A stretch of DNA of 64,000 bases from Terriglobia bacterium (GCA_020073465.1 JAIQFC010000007.1:1-64000), one strand, 5' to 3'. Positions 8,534 through 17,728 are shown, counted from the first letter of the stretch. Program-made: numbers and translations. Notes: generated from the letters alone by a model not told the origin.

Positions 8534-9493
8534 TCAGTTCACCGCTACTGCGGGGGGTGGCTCCATTTCTTTCCCGGTGAGATGTCTGTACGTCAACCGC
8601 TTCCCTGCGATCTGCGAGAGTGCCAGTCGGAAACGATCAAAGTCGTTCATCTCTTTGCGGTAGTTGTAGCGAAAACTTTGCTCATCCAAGTAGCGGAACA
8701 AGTGAAACGGCTCTACGCTCACATACGTTCCGCTGATCCCGCGCTTCAACAGTGACCAGAAGTTCTCAAGGCCATTCGTGTGTACGCGGCCATCCACGTA
8801 TTCAACCGCGTGGTCAATGACTTTGTGCGCGTAGTCGCTGGCCAGCCCCTCATAAGAAAGCAGCGCGTCTGTGTAGAGCGCCGATCCAGCTTCAACGTGC
8901 TTCACGACTTCCGCTTGCAGAGCCTTTTTGCGACGATTCGGAACTACCACGGTGTGAACCTTCCCGCCACGTTGAAGGATTCCCATTACCGCAGTCTTGT
9001 CTTTGCCGCCTGTCCCGGTGATTCGACGCTGACGCTTCGCAACGTGCATGTTACGCGCTTTCCCGCCAATGAAGGTTTCGTCTGCTTCCACTTCGCCGGA
9101 GAGAAGATCGAAGCCGCCATCTTTGAGCGCATAGCGCAGGCGATGAGCCATGAACCATGCCGTCTTTTGTGTCACTCCCAGATCGCGGGCCAGTTCGCAC
9201 GAACTGATACCGTTCTTGCAGTTGACGATGAGCCACAGCGCCGGGAGCCACTTGTCCAAACTGAGCGGCGATTCCTCAAAGAGAGTGCCAGTCTTTAAGG
9301 AGAACGTCGGCTTCTGGTGTCCCGCGTAACACTTCCACACGCGCGTCTTGGCCAGATAGGTGACTTTTTCAGCGCCGCAACGCGGGCACTTCACTTTGCC
9401 GTCCGGCCAGCGAAGCTGAATCATCAGCGCATGGCAATTGTCGTAATCTGCGAAGTGGATGATTGCTTCTTGGAGTGTGTTTAAGCCTTCCAT
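8534..9493 (-). CDS. IS1595-family (ISXO2-like) DDE transposase
   Basis: A 319-residue transposase. The N-terminus has a zinc ribbon (CPRCGAEKVTYL...WKCYAGH) followed by a helix-turn-helix (ISSCELARDLGVTQKTAWFM). The catalytic core includes VEADETFIGG, ALYTDALLSYEG and HTNGLENFWSLLKRG, matching the DDE/N arrangement of ISXO2-like enzymes. It is full length with no internal stop, so the element may still be active. Its start lies 22 bp inside the right inverted repeat, and it converges with the methyltransferase gene, leaving 31 bp between them. Confidence 0.97.
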   Translation of the reverse strand: MEGLNTLQEAIIHFADYDNCHALMIQLRWPDGKVKCPRCGAEKVTYLAKTRVWKCYAGHQKPTFSLKTGTLFEESPLSLDKWLPALWLIVNCKNGISSCELARDLGVTQKTAWFMAHRLRYALKDGGFDLLSGEVEADETFIGGKARNMHVAKRQRRITGTGGKDKTAVMGILQRGGKVHTVVVPNRRKKALQAEVVKHVEAGSALYTDALLSYEGLASDYAHKVIDHAVEYVDGRVHTNGLENFWSLLKRGISGTYVSVEPFHLFRYLDEQSFRYNYRKEMNDFDRFRLALSQIAGKRLTYRHLTGKEMEPPPAVAVN

Positions 9494-9514
9494 GCAGTAA
9501 ATATAAGGCTTTTC

Positions 9515-9541
9515 TTACGGTACGTCAAGTATATAATTGCC
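9515..9541 (-). repeat. Right terminal inverted repeat of the IS1595 element
   Basis: 27 bp ending AAGTATATAATTGCC; the reverse complement of the left end with two differences. Confidence 0.93.
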
Positions 9542-9549
9542 CTACTTTG
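9542..9549. repeat. Target-site duplication, right copy
   Basis: CTACTTTG, identical to 5629-5636. Confidence 0.95.
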
Positions 9550-9833
9550 AGTATCCCTGGGAGAAATTGGACGAAGTGACTGTGGAACTGCCCCAGGGCT
9601 GGCAGGTCAGCAGTGTGCCGCCGCCACAGAACCAGGACGCCAGCCTCATTGTTTACAACCTGAAAGTCGATGGCAGCGGCGGTACCGTCCACGTGGTCCG
9701 GAAGTTGGACCTGGACATCATGTTCCTGGAACCCAAGTACTACCCTGCGTTGCGGACCTTTTTCCAACGAGTGAGAACCGGTGATGAAGAACAGATTCTG
9801 CTGCAACCCGCTGCAGCGGCCGCCAGGAACTAG
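9550..9833 (+). pseudogene. DUF3857 protein, C-terminal part cut off by the IS1595 element
   Basis: Codes for EYPWEKLDEVTVELPQGWQ and about 75 further residues up to the stop at 9833, the missing end of the gene that starts at 3920. It has no start codon of its own that would give a sensible protein. The next DUF3857 gene begins 53 bp before this stop, so the two were probably translationally coupled before the insertion, and the insertion may reduce expression of the downstream gene. Confidence 0.9.
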
Positions 9834-11805
9834 CTGGCGAGTCCGTCTGCTTGCCTCTGCCACCGTCTGCTTGATGGCGTGCGCGCCCTGTGCTGCCGGC
9901 GATGCTCCGCAGTGGATGCATTCGCTGGTGAACAGGCCGCTCCCCACCTACGATGAGAAGACGGACGCGGTCTTGCTGTATTCCGAGACCAACGTGACCG
10001 TGATCTCAGCTGACAAGATCAAGACCCAGGTTCGCGAGGCTTACAAGATCCTGCGGCCGAATGGACGACACCACGGCACGGTCCATGTGTACTTCAACCC
10101 TCAACGCAAGATCAAAAGTCTGCACGGCTGGTGCATCCCTGCCCAAGGCAAGGACTACGAGATCAAAGACAAGGATGCAATCGATGTCTCCCTCGAGGGA
10201 GGTGGAGAACTCGTCGACGACGTGAAGTACCGAGTGCTGCAGATTCCGGCGCCGGACCCCGGCAACATCGTCGGTTATGAATATGAAGTGGAAGAGCGTC
10301 CCTTCTTTCTGCAGGACATGTGGTATTTCCAGGAACATGATCCCGTGCGAGAAAGCCACTATTCCCTCCAACTCCCCGCTGGTTGGGAGTTCAAGGTTTC
10401 CTGGCTCAATCACTCTGAAGTCAAGCCGGCTGAGAGCGGGAGCAATCTATGGCAGTGGACCGTCAGTGATGTGACCGCAATCCGGAACGAGCCGGCCATG
10501 CCTCCCGTGCAGGGGGTTCTGGGCCAGATGGTCGTTACCTTTTTCCCGCCCGGTGGGAAGACCTTGACCGGATTCGCCGCGTGGGATGATTTGGGCAAGT
10601 GGGTCAACACCTTGCTTGCAGGACGCGTGGACGCTTCCCCGCAGATTAAGCAGGAAGTCGCGACGCTGACCGCCTCGAAGAATACCTCCCTGCTGAAGAT
10701 GCAGGCCATCGCGGAGTTCGTACAACACGACATTCGCTACGTGGCCATCGAACTCGGCATCGGCGGCTGGCAACCCCATCCGGCGCCGGATGTGTTTTCG
10801 CATCACTACGGAGACTGCAAGGATAAGGCGCTGCTGATGCGGTCCATGCTGCAGGAAATTGGCGTCGCTTCTTTCCAGGTTGCGATCAACACCGAGCGCG
10901 GCGCAATCATTCCCGAAACGCCGCCTCACAATTACGGGTTCAACCACAACATAGTCGCGGTCAAGCTACCCGACGGGCTCAACGATCCATCGCTCGTCGC
11001 CACGCTGCAACATCCCAAGTTGGGCAAGATCCTGTTTTTCGATCCCAGTGACGAGATGACGCCGTTTGGCCAGATCCGCGGCCAACTGCAGGCCAACTAC
11101 GCGCTGCTGGTGACGCCGACCGGCGGTGAATTGATTGCCCTGCCCCAGCAACCGTCCGCGATGAACAGCATCGAGCGCACCGGCAAGCTGATTCTGGATG
11201 ACCACGGCACATTGACAGGCTCGGTCACAGAGATGCGCCTGGGCGAGCGCGCCTCCTCCGAACGCTGGGCCCTGCGCGCGGCTACCAAGGACACCGACCG
11301 CATCAAGCCGATCGAAACCCTCCTGGCCAACTCGATGTCCAACTTCCGCGTGACCAAGGCAACCGTTCTCAACCTTCAGCAGACGAGTCTGCCTTTTGGC
11401 TTCGAGTATTCGTTCGAGTCGGCCAGTTACGCGAAGAACGCGGGAGGCTTGCTTCTGGTGCGGCCGCGCGTGCTGGGGAACAAGGGAATGGGCATCCTCG
11501 AGACCAAAGAGCCGCGCAAGTTTCCTATCGAGTTCGACGGCCCCGCGCGCGACACCGACACTTTTGAGATCACCATTCCAGCAGGCTATGTGGTCGACGA
11601 CCTTCCCCCCGCCGTCGATTCGGACTACAGCTTTGCCAGCTATCACTCCAGGACGGAAGTGAACGGAGGCGTGATTCGCTATACCCGCACCTTTGAGGTG
11701 AAAGAGTTGAGCGTCCCGGTAGCGCGCGCCGACGAACTGAAGAAGTTCTACCGTATGATCGCCGGGGACGAACGGAATACCGTGGTGCTGAAGTCGGCGA
11801 GGTAG
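9781..11805 (+). CDS. DUF3857 and transglutaminase-domain protein
   Basis: A 674-residue protein (start GTG 9781; ATG at 9784 equally likely) with a hydrophobic N-terminal segment (RLLASATVCLMACAPCAAG) consistent with export. DUF3857 occupies roughly residues 60-240 and a transglutaminase-like domain residues 270-440. The catalytic cysteine is present in HHYGDCKDKA, the likely histidine in GFNHNIVAV and the aspartate in FFDPSDEM. The C-terminal part is a beta-rich domain (KFPIEFDGPARDTDTFEIT). It is the intact neighbour of the split DUF3857 gene, which lacks the catalytic cysteine, so the pair may have been an active and an inactive partner. The substrate is unknown. Confidence 0.9.
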   Translation: MMKNRFCCNPLQRPPGTSWRVRLLASATVCLMACAPCAAGDAPQWMHSLVNRPLPTYDEKTDAVLLYSETNVTVISADKIKTQVREAYKILRPNGRHHGTVHVYFNPQRKIKSLHGWCIPAQGKDYEIKDKDAIDVSLEGGGELVDDVKYRVLQIPAPDPGNIVGYEYEVEERPFFLQDMWYFQEHDPVRESHYSLQLPAGWEFKVSWLNHSEVKPAESGSNLWQWTVSDVTAIRNEPAMPPVQGVLGQMVVTFFPPGGKTLTGFAAWDDLGKWVNTLLAGRVDASPQIKQEVATLTASKNTSLLKMQAIAEFVQHDIRYVAIELGIGGWQPHPAPDVFSHHYGDCKDKALLMRSMLQEIGVASFQVAINTERGAIIPETPPHNYGFNHNIVAVKLPDGLNDPSLVATLQHPKLGKILFFDPSDEMTPFGQIRGQLQANYALLVTPTGGELIALPQQPSAMNSIERTGKLILDDHGTLTGSVTEMRLGERASSERWALRAATKDTDRIKPIETLLANSMSNFRVTKATVLNLQQTSLPFGFEYSFESASYAKNAGGLLLVRPRVLGNKGMGILETKEPRKFPIEFDGPARDTDTFEITIPAGYVVDDLPPAVDSDYSFASYHSRTEVNGGVIRYTRTFEVKELSVPVARADELKKFYRMIAGDERNTVVLKSAR

Positions 11806-12062
11806 GGCTCCCGCGGCGGTCGCGCGCACAGCCACGCGTTCAGAGGCACCCCCACCATAGTTGCACAATCCTGCATCTTGACTGGGGGCTAGGCCCATGA
11901 TGGGATGTTCCTACACTCCTCGTGCGAAGCAAGGAGACTTGCCCGTGGCCTCGAAACGGGCGCACGAGTTTATCCGTGATTAAATCTATTAAAATCAATA
12001 AGTTGTGGGTTTTGCGATCAGCCAGACATCGCGTCCGGTAAAACCGCATGATTGGGTGCAGC

Positions 12063-13949
12063 ATGAGGCCTTTCACAACAGTCAGTAACTTCGTCCGCCA
12101 AGGGTTTAGCGGAAGGGCGAAGTCGTCAGCAGTCCTACTCGGCTTGACGATCGTGCTCGCGAGCTGTGGCGGCAACAGCGGGGGCGGCGGGGGCGGAGGA
12201 ACTCCGGCTCCGACGGCGACGCTGACTGCGACGCCGTCAGCGATTTTCCCCGGACAAGCGGTCACCCTTACGTTCACTTCGACGAATGCGAACCAGGGAT
12301 CGATCGACATGGGTGAGGGTCCCGTTGGGGCTAACGGAGGGGTTACGGCAAATCCCACCGTTACGACCACTTACACCTTCACCGCGACCGGGCCGGGAGG
12401 AACTGCAACCGCGACGGTGACCGTGACCGTGAATCAGATCACCTCTTTCGATGGACTGCGGCAGTCGGATGGCGTGACCGATCAGGATGTCGACCCGAAC
12501 GGGGCGATCGGCACCAAGCAGTATATGGAATACGTGAATACTGCGATTCAGGCGTACGACAAGGGTACCGGAGCCCCGGTGTGGCCTGCCGCGAAACAGA
12601 TCGAAACACTGTGGCCATCTGGTCCATGCGCTGTGAATCAGACGACTGGAAAACCAGCGATTCAATTGGATGTCGTAATCATTTTTGACCGGCTGGCGTC
12701 ACGCTGGGTGGTTGGAGCAAAGACTTCGAACCCGAACCAGAGCGTAGGGTACTTCTTTTGCATCGCGGTCTCCAGTACGGACGATCTGAGTTCCAGTTCG
12801 CTGACCTGGAATAGCTACAGTTCAATCAAGTTGGACCCGATCCTGAAGGGGAATGGGACCCACACGTACTTTCCCGATTGGCCCAAACTCAGTACGTGGA
12901 CGGACGCGACCGGGCAGCAGAGTGCTTACTACGCGACCATGGACTTGCAGGACATCGATAACGGCAACGCGGAGGTCGGTGCGGTGGTATGTGCCTTCGA
13001 CCGCACGGGCATTCTTAACAATCCTGGCAACATCAAGTCTGAGTCGTGCGTCAATGTCTCACACCAGAATGATTCGGTGCTCTGGAGCAACGGACTCTTT
13101 CTTGGCCACAGCTTAATCCCCGCCGACGTGGACGGCACCTCTGTTCCTCCGGCTGGGCGGGACGAATTCATGGTCAGCATTGAGAATCCCCTCAACGACG
13201 GCGTGACGCTTACGTCCAGCGCTCTCAACCTATGGGAGTTCCACGTAGACTGGACAGCGGCAACGCCGCTCACAGTCACATCCCAATCGCCCATTTCTGT
13301 ACCGGTAGCTGACTACATCCCCGGATGCTATCTCTCCGTCCCTGGGAACCCGGCCATCACGAATTGCGTGCAGGAGCCGCCGACACCCGCCAACCCGCAG
13401 CAGCCCCAAATCATCGATTCAGTCGGCGATCGCCTCATGCCTCGCCTTGCCTACCGCAATTTTGGGAGCCACGAATCTTATCTGGTGACGCATGCGATTC
13501 AGACAGGCAACAATAGCCAGAATGCGACACAAACCGGAGTGCGATGGTACGAATTCCGCGACAACGGCAGTGGCACTCCCAGTCTGAATCAGTCGGGCAC
13601 CATCAACCCGGATGACATTCTCTACCGATTCCTGCCCAGCATTGCCCAGGACAAAAAGGGGAACGTTGCGGTGGGGTACAGCACATCGAATCGATTCACG
13701 AATCCTGGCATTTACTTCTCGTATTGGAGTCTTCCCAATGCCACAGCGCCGGCCGAGATCTTGATAACCCAGGGAGATGGCGAGGAAGTCACCAATACCG
13801 CGCCCTTCGCCGGGAAGTGGGGAACGTATTCCAGCATGACCGTCGATCCCATCGACGATTGCACCTTCTGGTACGTCAACGAGTATTTCGCCGCCGACAA
13901 TACGTGGCTGACGCGCATCGCAAACTTCAAGGTTCCCGGCTGCCAGTAA
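12063..13949 (+). CDS. Predicted surface lipoprotein with an Ig-like domain
   Basis: A 628-residue protein. It has a lipoprotein signal with lipobox LASC, followed by a glycine run (GGNSGGGGGGG) that would act as a linker. One Ig-like repeat (TLTATPSAIFPGQAVTLTF to ATATVTVTV) follows at about residues 48-125. The remaining ~500 residues look like a beta-rich secreted domain (for example DGLRQSDGVTDQDVDPNGAIG, WGTYSSMTVDPIDDCTFW), similar in style to sialidase- or propeller-type surface proteins, but no catalytic motif was recognised. An ATG at 12048 is also in frame. Stands alone between the DUF3857 gene and aspS. Confidence 0.8.
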   Translation: MRPFTTVSNFVRQGFSGRAKSSAVLLGLTIVLASCGGNSGGGGGGGTPAPTATLTATPSAIFPGQAVTLTFTSTNANQGSIDMGEGPVGANGGVTANPTVTTTYTFTATGPGGTATATVTVTVNQITSFDGLRQSDGVTDQDVDPNGAIGTKQYMEYVNTAIQAYDKGTGAPVWPAAKQIETLWPSGPCAVNQTTGKPAIQLDVVIIFDRLASRWVVGAKTSNPNQSVGYFFCIAVSSTDDLSSSSLTWNSYSSIKLDPILKGNGTHTYFPDWPKLSTWTDATGQQSAYYATMDLQDIDNGNAEVGAVVCAFDRTGILNNPGNIKSESCVNVSHQNDSVLWSNGLFLGHSLIPADVDGTSVPPAGRDEFMVSIENPLNDGVTLTSSALNLWEFHVDWTAATPLTVTSQSPISVPVADYIPGCYLSVPGNPAITNCVQEPPTPANPQQPQIIDSVGDRLMPRLAYRNFGSHESYLVTHAIQTGNNSQNATQTGVRWYEFRDNGSGTPSLNQSGTINPDDILYRFLPSIAQDKKGNVAVGYSTSNRFTNPGIYFSYWSLPNATAPAEILITQGDGEEVTNTAPFAGKWGTYSSMTVDPIDDCTFWYVNEYFAADNTWLTRIANFKVPGCQ

Positions 13950-14013
13950 GATTTGTGCGCCTGATGGGTGACGCGGGCCTTCCGGGCCTGCGATAAGTCC
14001 TGCCGGAAAGAAT

Positions 14014-14049
14014 GGGCTTTAGCCCTGCGGTACCTCGGCGGCTAAAGCC
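14014..14049. repeat. GGCTTTAGCC-type palindromes
   Basis: Two short palindromes, gggctttagccc (14014 on) and ggctaaagcc (14040 on), in the gap downstream of aspS. A similar palindrome, ggggctaaagcccc, occurs at 42446-42459. Confidence 0.45.
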
Positions 14050-14130
14050 GGTCAAACTTATCTGCTTGAATCGCAGCGCTGGAAGCGCTGGGCCACGCAA
14101 AAGCGCATCCCGGCGGGATGTATTGGACCA

Positions 14131-15984
14131 TTATTTCTTCACCACGATCCCCAGTTCTCTCAACTGCTTCTCTCCCACCGGAGTCGGCGCGTCGACCATG
14201 AGATCGACGGCGCGGGCGGTCTTGGGGAATGGGATCACTTCGCGCAGGCTCTCGGCTCCCGCGAGGATCATCACGATGCGGTCCAGGCCAAGTGCGATGC
14301 CACCGTGAGGAGGCGTGCCGTACTCCAAGGCCTCCAGGAAGAATCCAAAGCGGGCCTTAGCCTCGTCCTCGCTCATGCCGAGCGCGCGGAAGATTCGACG
14401 CTGCACGTCCTGGCGATGAATACGGATCGACCCTGATCCCAGCTCGGTGCCATTCAGCACGACATCGTAGGCCAGCGCGCGAACTGCGCTCAGCGGCGAC
14501 TGGGGATCATTCACCGACTCCACCCCCGCCTCCAGCAACGCCATATCCTCTTCATGCGGCGAGGTGAACGGATGGTGCGCCGCCATCCACTGCTTCTCGC
14601 CTTCGTCCCACTCGAACATGGGGAAGTTGGTCACCCACAAGAATCGGAAATCCTTCGCGGAATCGCCGCTCTTTTTGAAAACGCCGTGACGTTCGGCATA
14701 CTTCTGTGCCAGCGCAATCCGCAACAGCCCGGCCGATGCGTAGATCGCCAGCTCGCTGGGCGTGACTTTGCGGTGCGGAGGAAGCGCGGTTTGCTCGCCG
14801 GATTGCGCCGACCCGGCCACAATCACGAGCAGGTCACCGGCCTGCGCGCCAGATTTCGCCGCAATCTTCGCCGCGGCCTCGGGAAGATTCTTCTCGATGC
14901 GCTTGAAGTCTTCGAAGACCTTGGCGCCACCCTTGGAGATGAAAAGCGGTTTGATGCTGTCGCGCTCGGCGCGAGAGAGTTCGCCCACGTTTGGAATTCG
15001 AATGGCAACGACGGGCAGATTCGGATTCACCGCCAGCTGCTGCAGATTCTCGGGCGCGAAGCAGTCGCGGACATCGGTAAAGGCCGGCAGCCGCAAGTCC
15101 GGCTTGTCGATCCCATACAAACGGATCGCCTCGTCATAATCCATGCGCGGGAAAGGCGTCTTGATTTCAAACCCGGCTGCCTTGAAGGCGGCGACCAGGA
15201 ATCCTTCCACCACTTCCCAGACCCGCTCCGGCTGCGGATACGACATTTCCAGATCGATCTGGGTGAACTCCGCCTGCCGGTCGGCGCGAAAATCTTCATC
15301 CCGGAAGCAGCGCACAATCTGAAAGTACTTGTCGAATCCGGCAATCATCAGGATCTGCTTGAACATCTGCGGCGACTGCGGCAGCGCATAGAACGAGCCG
15401 GGTTGCACACGGCTGGGGACCAGGTAGTCGCGCGCGCCTTCGGGAGTGGACCGCGTCATGAAGGGGGTTTCAATCTCGAAGAATCCCTGGCCGGAAAGGT
15501 AATCGCGAATCGCCTTGGCCACCTTGTGCCGCGTCTCGATATTGAACTGCATGACGTCGCGGCGCAGGTCGATGTAGCGGTACTTCAGGCGCGTCTCTTC
15601 ATTGGTGAGCGCGGTATCGCTGGGCAGGAATGGCGGCTGCTTCGACTCGTTGAGAATGCGAATTTCGTCGGCGACCAGTTCGACCTCTCCTGTAGGAATG
15701 TTCTTGTTGATGGTGTCGGAGTCGCGCAGCTTCACCGTGCCGATGGCGGCAATGACGTACTCGTTGCGCAGAGCCTGGGCCTTGTCATGGGCCGCGGAGT
15801 TCAACTCCAGATTGAGCACAACCTGGGTGACGCCCGTGCGGTCGCGCAGGTCAATGAAAACGATGCTGCCCAGATCGCGGCGGCGGTTCACCCATCCCAT
15901 CAGCACGGCCTTTTTGCCGGCATCGGAGGGGCGCAGGACGCCGCACATGTGAGTTCGTCGGAGATCACCTAGAAAGTCGAGCAA
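14131..15984 (-). CDS. aspS: Aspartyl-tRNA synthetase
   Basis: A 617-residue class II synthetase that charges tRNA-Asp in the cytoplasm. The anticodon-binding OB fold is N-terminal (VLMGWVNRRRDLGSIVFIDL). Class II motif 2 appears as FQIVRCFRDEDFRADRQAEF and motif 3 as GIALGLDRIVMIL near the C-terminus; the bacterial GAD insertion lies between. The start is TTG at 15984 with AAGGAAG just upstream; an ATG 12 codons later (15948) is possible but has no good ribosome-binding site. Length is slightly above the usual ~590. Whether it is discriminating or also charges tRNA-Asn was not determined. Confidence 0.97.
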   Translation of the reverse strand: MLDFLGDLRRTHMCGVLRPSDAGKKAVLMGWVNRRRDLGSIVFIDLRDRTGVTQVVLNLELNSAAHDKAQALRNEYVIAAIGTVKLRDSDTINKNIPTGEVELVADEIRILNESKQPPFLPSDTALTNEETRLKYRYIDLRRDVMQFNIETRHKVAKAIRDYLSGQGFFEIETPFMTRSTPEGARDYLVPSRVQPGSFYALPQSPQMFKQILMIAGFDKYFQIVRCFRDEDFRADRQAEFTQIDLEMSYPQPERVWEVVEGFLVAAFKAAGFEIKTPFPRMDYDEAIRLYGIDKPDLRLPAFTDVRDCFAPENLQQLAVNPNLPVVAIRIPNVGELSRAERDSIKPLFISKGGAKVFEDFKRIEKNLPEAAAKIAAKSGAQAGDLLVIVAGSAQSGEQTALPPHRKVTPSELAIYASAGLLRIALAQKYAERHGVFKKSGDSAKDFRFLWVTNFPMFEWDEGEKQWMAAHHPFTSPHEEDMALLEAGVESVNDPQSPLSAVRALAYDVVLNGTELGSGSIRIHRQDVQRRIFRALGMSEDEAKARFGFFLEALEYGTPPHGGIALGLDRIVMILAGAESLREVIPFPKTARAVDLMVDAPTPVGEKQLRELGIVVKK

Positions 15985-16156
15985 GAGTCTTCCTTACAGT
16001 AAGAATGCGGCTGGTGTGCCGAATCCTAGATTATAAACGCAGCCCCACTGTGGCCGGGGTCTACCCGTAATGTTTGTTGGTCAAGAACGCCCTCAGGGGA
16101 GAGTTGTGCAGAGAGCTGCTAGCATTGCTGGGCATGGACCGTGAGGAGCAAAGGCG

Positions 16157-16372
16157 TTGAATCCACTTACGATCTTCGGCTTGTTTGCAGTGACCGCGAT
16201 GGTGGTTTGCTACGCTTTCGAGAGCCGTTCCCCGGCCTTTATCCTCGCCTTTGCGGGAGCGTGCCTGCTGGGATCAGCGTATGGATTCCTGCAGGGCGCA
16301 TGGCCCTTCGGCGCTGTGGAACTTGTCTGGTCGGGAATCGCGGTTGCTCGCTGGCGCAAAGCTCGTCGCTAA
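16157..16372 (+). CDS. Small conserved membrane protein
   Basis: A 71-residue protein starting at TTG 16157, with GAGGAG at 16143-16148 as ribosome-binding site. Two or three hydrophobic segments are visible (LTIFGLFAVTAMVVCYAF, FILAFAGACLLGSAYGFLQ, FGAVELVWSGIAVARW). Its pattern (AFESRSPAFILAFAGACLL) resembles a small conserved family of unknown function seen widely in bacteria. Function unknown. Confidence 0.75.
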   Translation: MNPLTIFGLFAVTAMVVCYAFESRSPAFILAFAGACLLGSAYGFLQGAWPFGAVELVWSGIAVARWRKARR

Positions 16373-16409
16373 GACTTCCGGGCAGGAAGAACTCCGGTCT
16401 GCAGAGGAT

Positions 16410-16943
16410 TCATTTCTCCTTCGTTGCCTTCCCGTCGACCAGCGGCGTCCACTTCGTCCCGTCGGGCGACGTCTCATAAGTGAAGATGTACGACGTTGGC
16501 GACGTAAACTTCATCATGAAGCGTCCCTTGACCGTGTTGCCGCCCATCTTCTCATCGCTGGTCCAGGTCCACGTATCCCCATCCAGCGAACCCTTCGAAT
16601 CGTCGGACTCCCCCCAACTGTTGAACTCGCGGTAGGTATAGGCCTTGTCAGCGTTTGAATATCCGATCACCGACAGTCCCGACCCGCTGCCCGAACTGGC
16701 GGTCTTGAAGTCCACGTGGCATACCAGAAAGAAATTGCCATCCATCCACTCGCACTTTTCAATCTCGCTCATCTTTCCGCCCGGCCCCATTGGATTCGGC
16801 TTGACGTCTCCCTCCAGCGTCCACGAACCGGCCAGCATATCCAACTTCTTGTGCTCCGGACCGGGCTTGGGCATCTCCATTTGCGCCAGCGCCGCCACGG
16901 CCAGCATAAGCCATGCCGCTGAGATCATCCCTGTTCGCTTCAT
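16410..16943 (-). CDS. Secreted DUF1579-family protein
   Basis: A 177-residue protein with a signal peptide (MISAAWLMLAVAALAQ). The body has the DUF1579 pattern: LDMLAGSWTLEGDV, KCEWMDGNFFLVCHV, YSNADKAYTYREFNSWGE and WTWTSDEKMGGNTVKGRF. The family is a lipocalin-like beta barrel of unknown substrate. It stands alone, next to another small secreted gene on the same strand (17159-17629). Confidence 0.85.
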   Translation of the reverse strand: MKRTGMISAAWLMLAVAALAQMEMPKPGPEHKKLDMLAGSWTLEGDVKPNPMGPGGKMSEIEKCEWMDGNFFLVCHVDFKTASSGSGSGLSVIGYSNADKAYTYREFNSWGESDDSKGSLDGDTWTWTSDEKMGGNTVKGRFMMKFTSPTSYIFTYETSPDGTKWTPLVDGKATKEK

Positions 16944-17158
16944 GCGCGCATCTCCTTAAACGTCATCAACCTGCGAGTTTTCCCATCGATCACCAGGCGA
17001 AGGGAGGAATGCTGTTGCCCTCTGGCACGCCGAATATTAGGCCCGCTGCGGAACTGAGTCAACGGCCTGCCACAGATTAGACGTGCCGGACAGGCAGCCG
17101 TTTATCACAGGATCAACACTCAATAATTGGCAATCGGAGATCGGGAAAGTGCAAATTT

Positions 17159-17629
17159 CTACCAGTCTCCCCAGTGTGTGGGTGTGGTCTGCTGGAATTT
17201 GATTTTCCACTGATCCCCCTGCTTGATCCAGGTCGTACTCCAGTGCTGGTACCGCGGAGGCGGGCCCTGGTCTTCTACCGCGGGAACCTGCACCACGACG
17301 TCGTAGGTGACAATGGCCACGGAGTCGCCCAGTTCCACGACTTTAATGTTGTAAGGCATCAGGTCCACGCCGCCCGAACCCAGCTCGCCGAGCGTTTCCT
17401 CGCGGTCGTGCAGCTGGCCGTCAAAGCCGACAAGGGAGTAGTCGTCGGTGAAGGTGCGTTTGAAATACGCGGGATCGCCCTTCTTGGCGGCAGCGATGAA
17501 GCTCTTCTCGGCCGCCACGAGTGCCTGCTGTGTCGGCGTAAGAGGTTTGGGCGGTGTCGCGAATTGCGCGAACGCGAGAGTGCTGAAGGAGCTGCACAGT
17601 AGGACGAACAGCACGCGATGCAGTTTCAT
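17159..17629 (-). CDS. Secreted DUF4440/SnoaL-like (NTF2 fold) protein
   Basis: 156 residues from ATG 17629, preceded by AGGAG. A signal peptide (VLFVLLCSSFSTLAFAQ) is followed by an NTF2-like domain: TPTQQALVAAEKSFIAAAKKG, YFKRTFTDDYSLVGFDGQ, and TYDVVVQVPAV...TTWIKQGDQWKIKFQQ. Such domains often bind small molecules or form dimers, and catalysis cannot be inferred. The longer frame from 17716 would put the signal peptide internally and is rejected. Confidence 0.85.
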   Translation of the reverse strand: MKLHRVLFVLLCSSFSTLAFAQFATPPKPLTPTQQALVAAEKSFIAAAKKGDPAYFKRTFTDDYSLVGFDGQLHDREETLGELGSGGVDLMPYNIKVVELGDSVAIVTYDVVVQVPAVEDQGPPPRYQHWSTTWIKQGDQWKIKFQQTTPTHWGDW

Positions 17630-17728
17630 AGAAACTCCTGTACTCCGATTCGCTGGATGAGTCTTAGCCACTGCGGCCCTCCATTCCAGCCGATCCGACC
17701 TTTGTTGAATGATCACAACAGTACGTTT

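Larger units (their letters stand above)
5637..9541. mobile_element. IS1595-family transporter IS (3,905 bp) with three passenger genes
   Basis: The ends are 27-bp inverted repeats (5637-5663 and 9515-9541), both starting GGCAATTATATACTTG and differing at two positions. They are bordered by the perfect 8-bp duplication CTACTTTG. Inside, on the plus strand, lie a 100-aa gene, a ParB-like gene and a D12 adenine methyltransferase gene; the IS1595-type transposase is on the minus strand, convergent. IS1595-family elements carrying passenger genes are known and called transporter IS. The intact ends, exact duplication and restorable host gene point to a recent insertion. The element looks less GC-rich than its surroundings. 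Confidence 0.95.

Noticed and set aside
14554-15972. Plus-strand frame of 472 codons opposite aspS
   Set aside because: Antisense shadow of a high-GC gene; aspS on the minus strand has all class II motifs.
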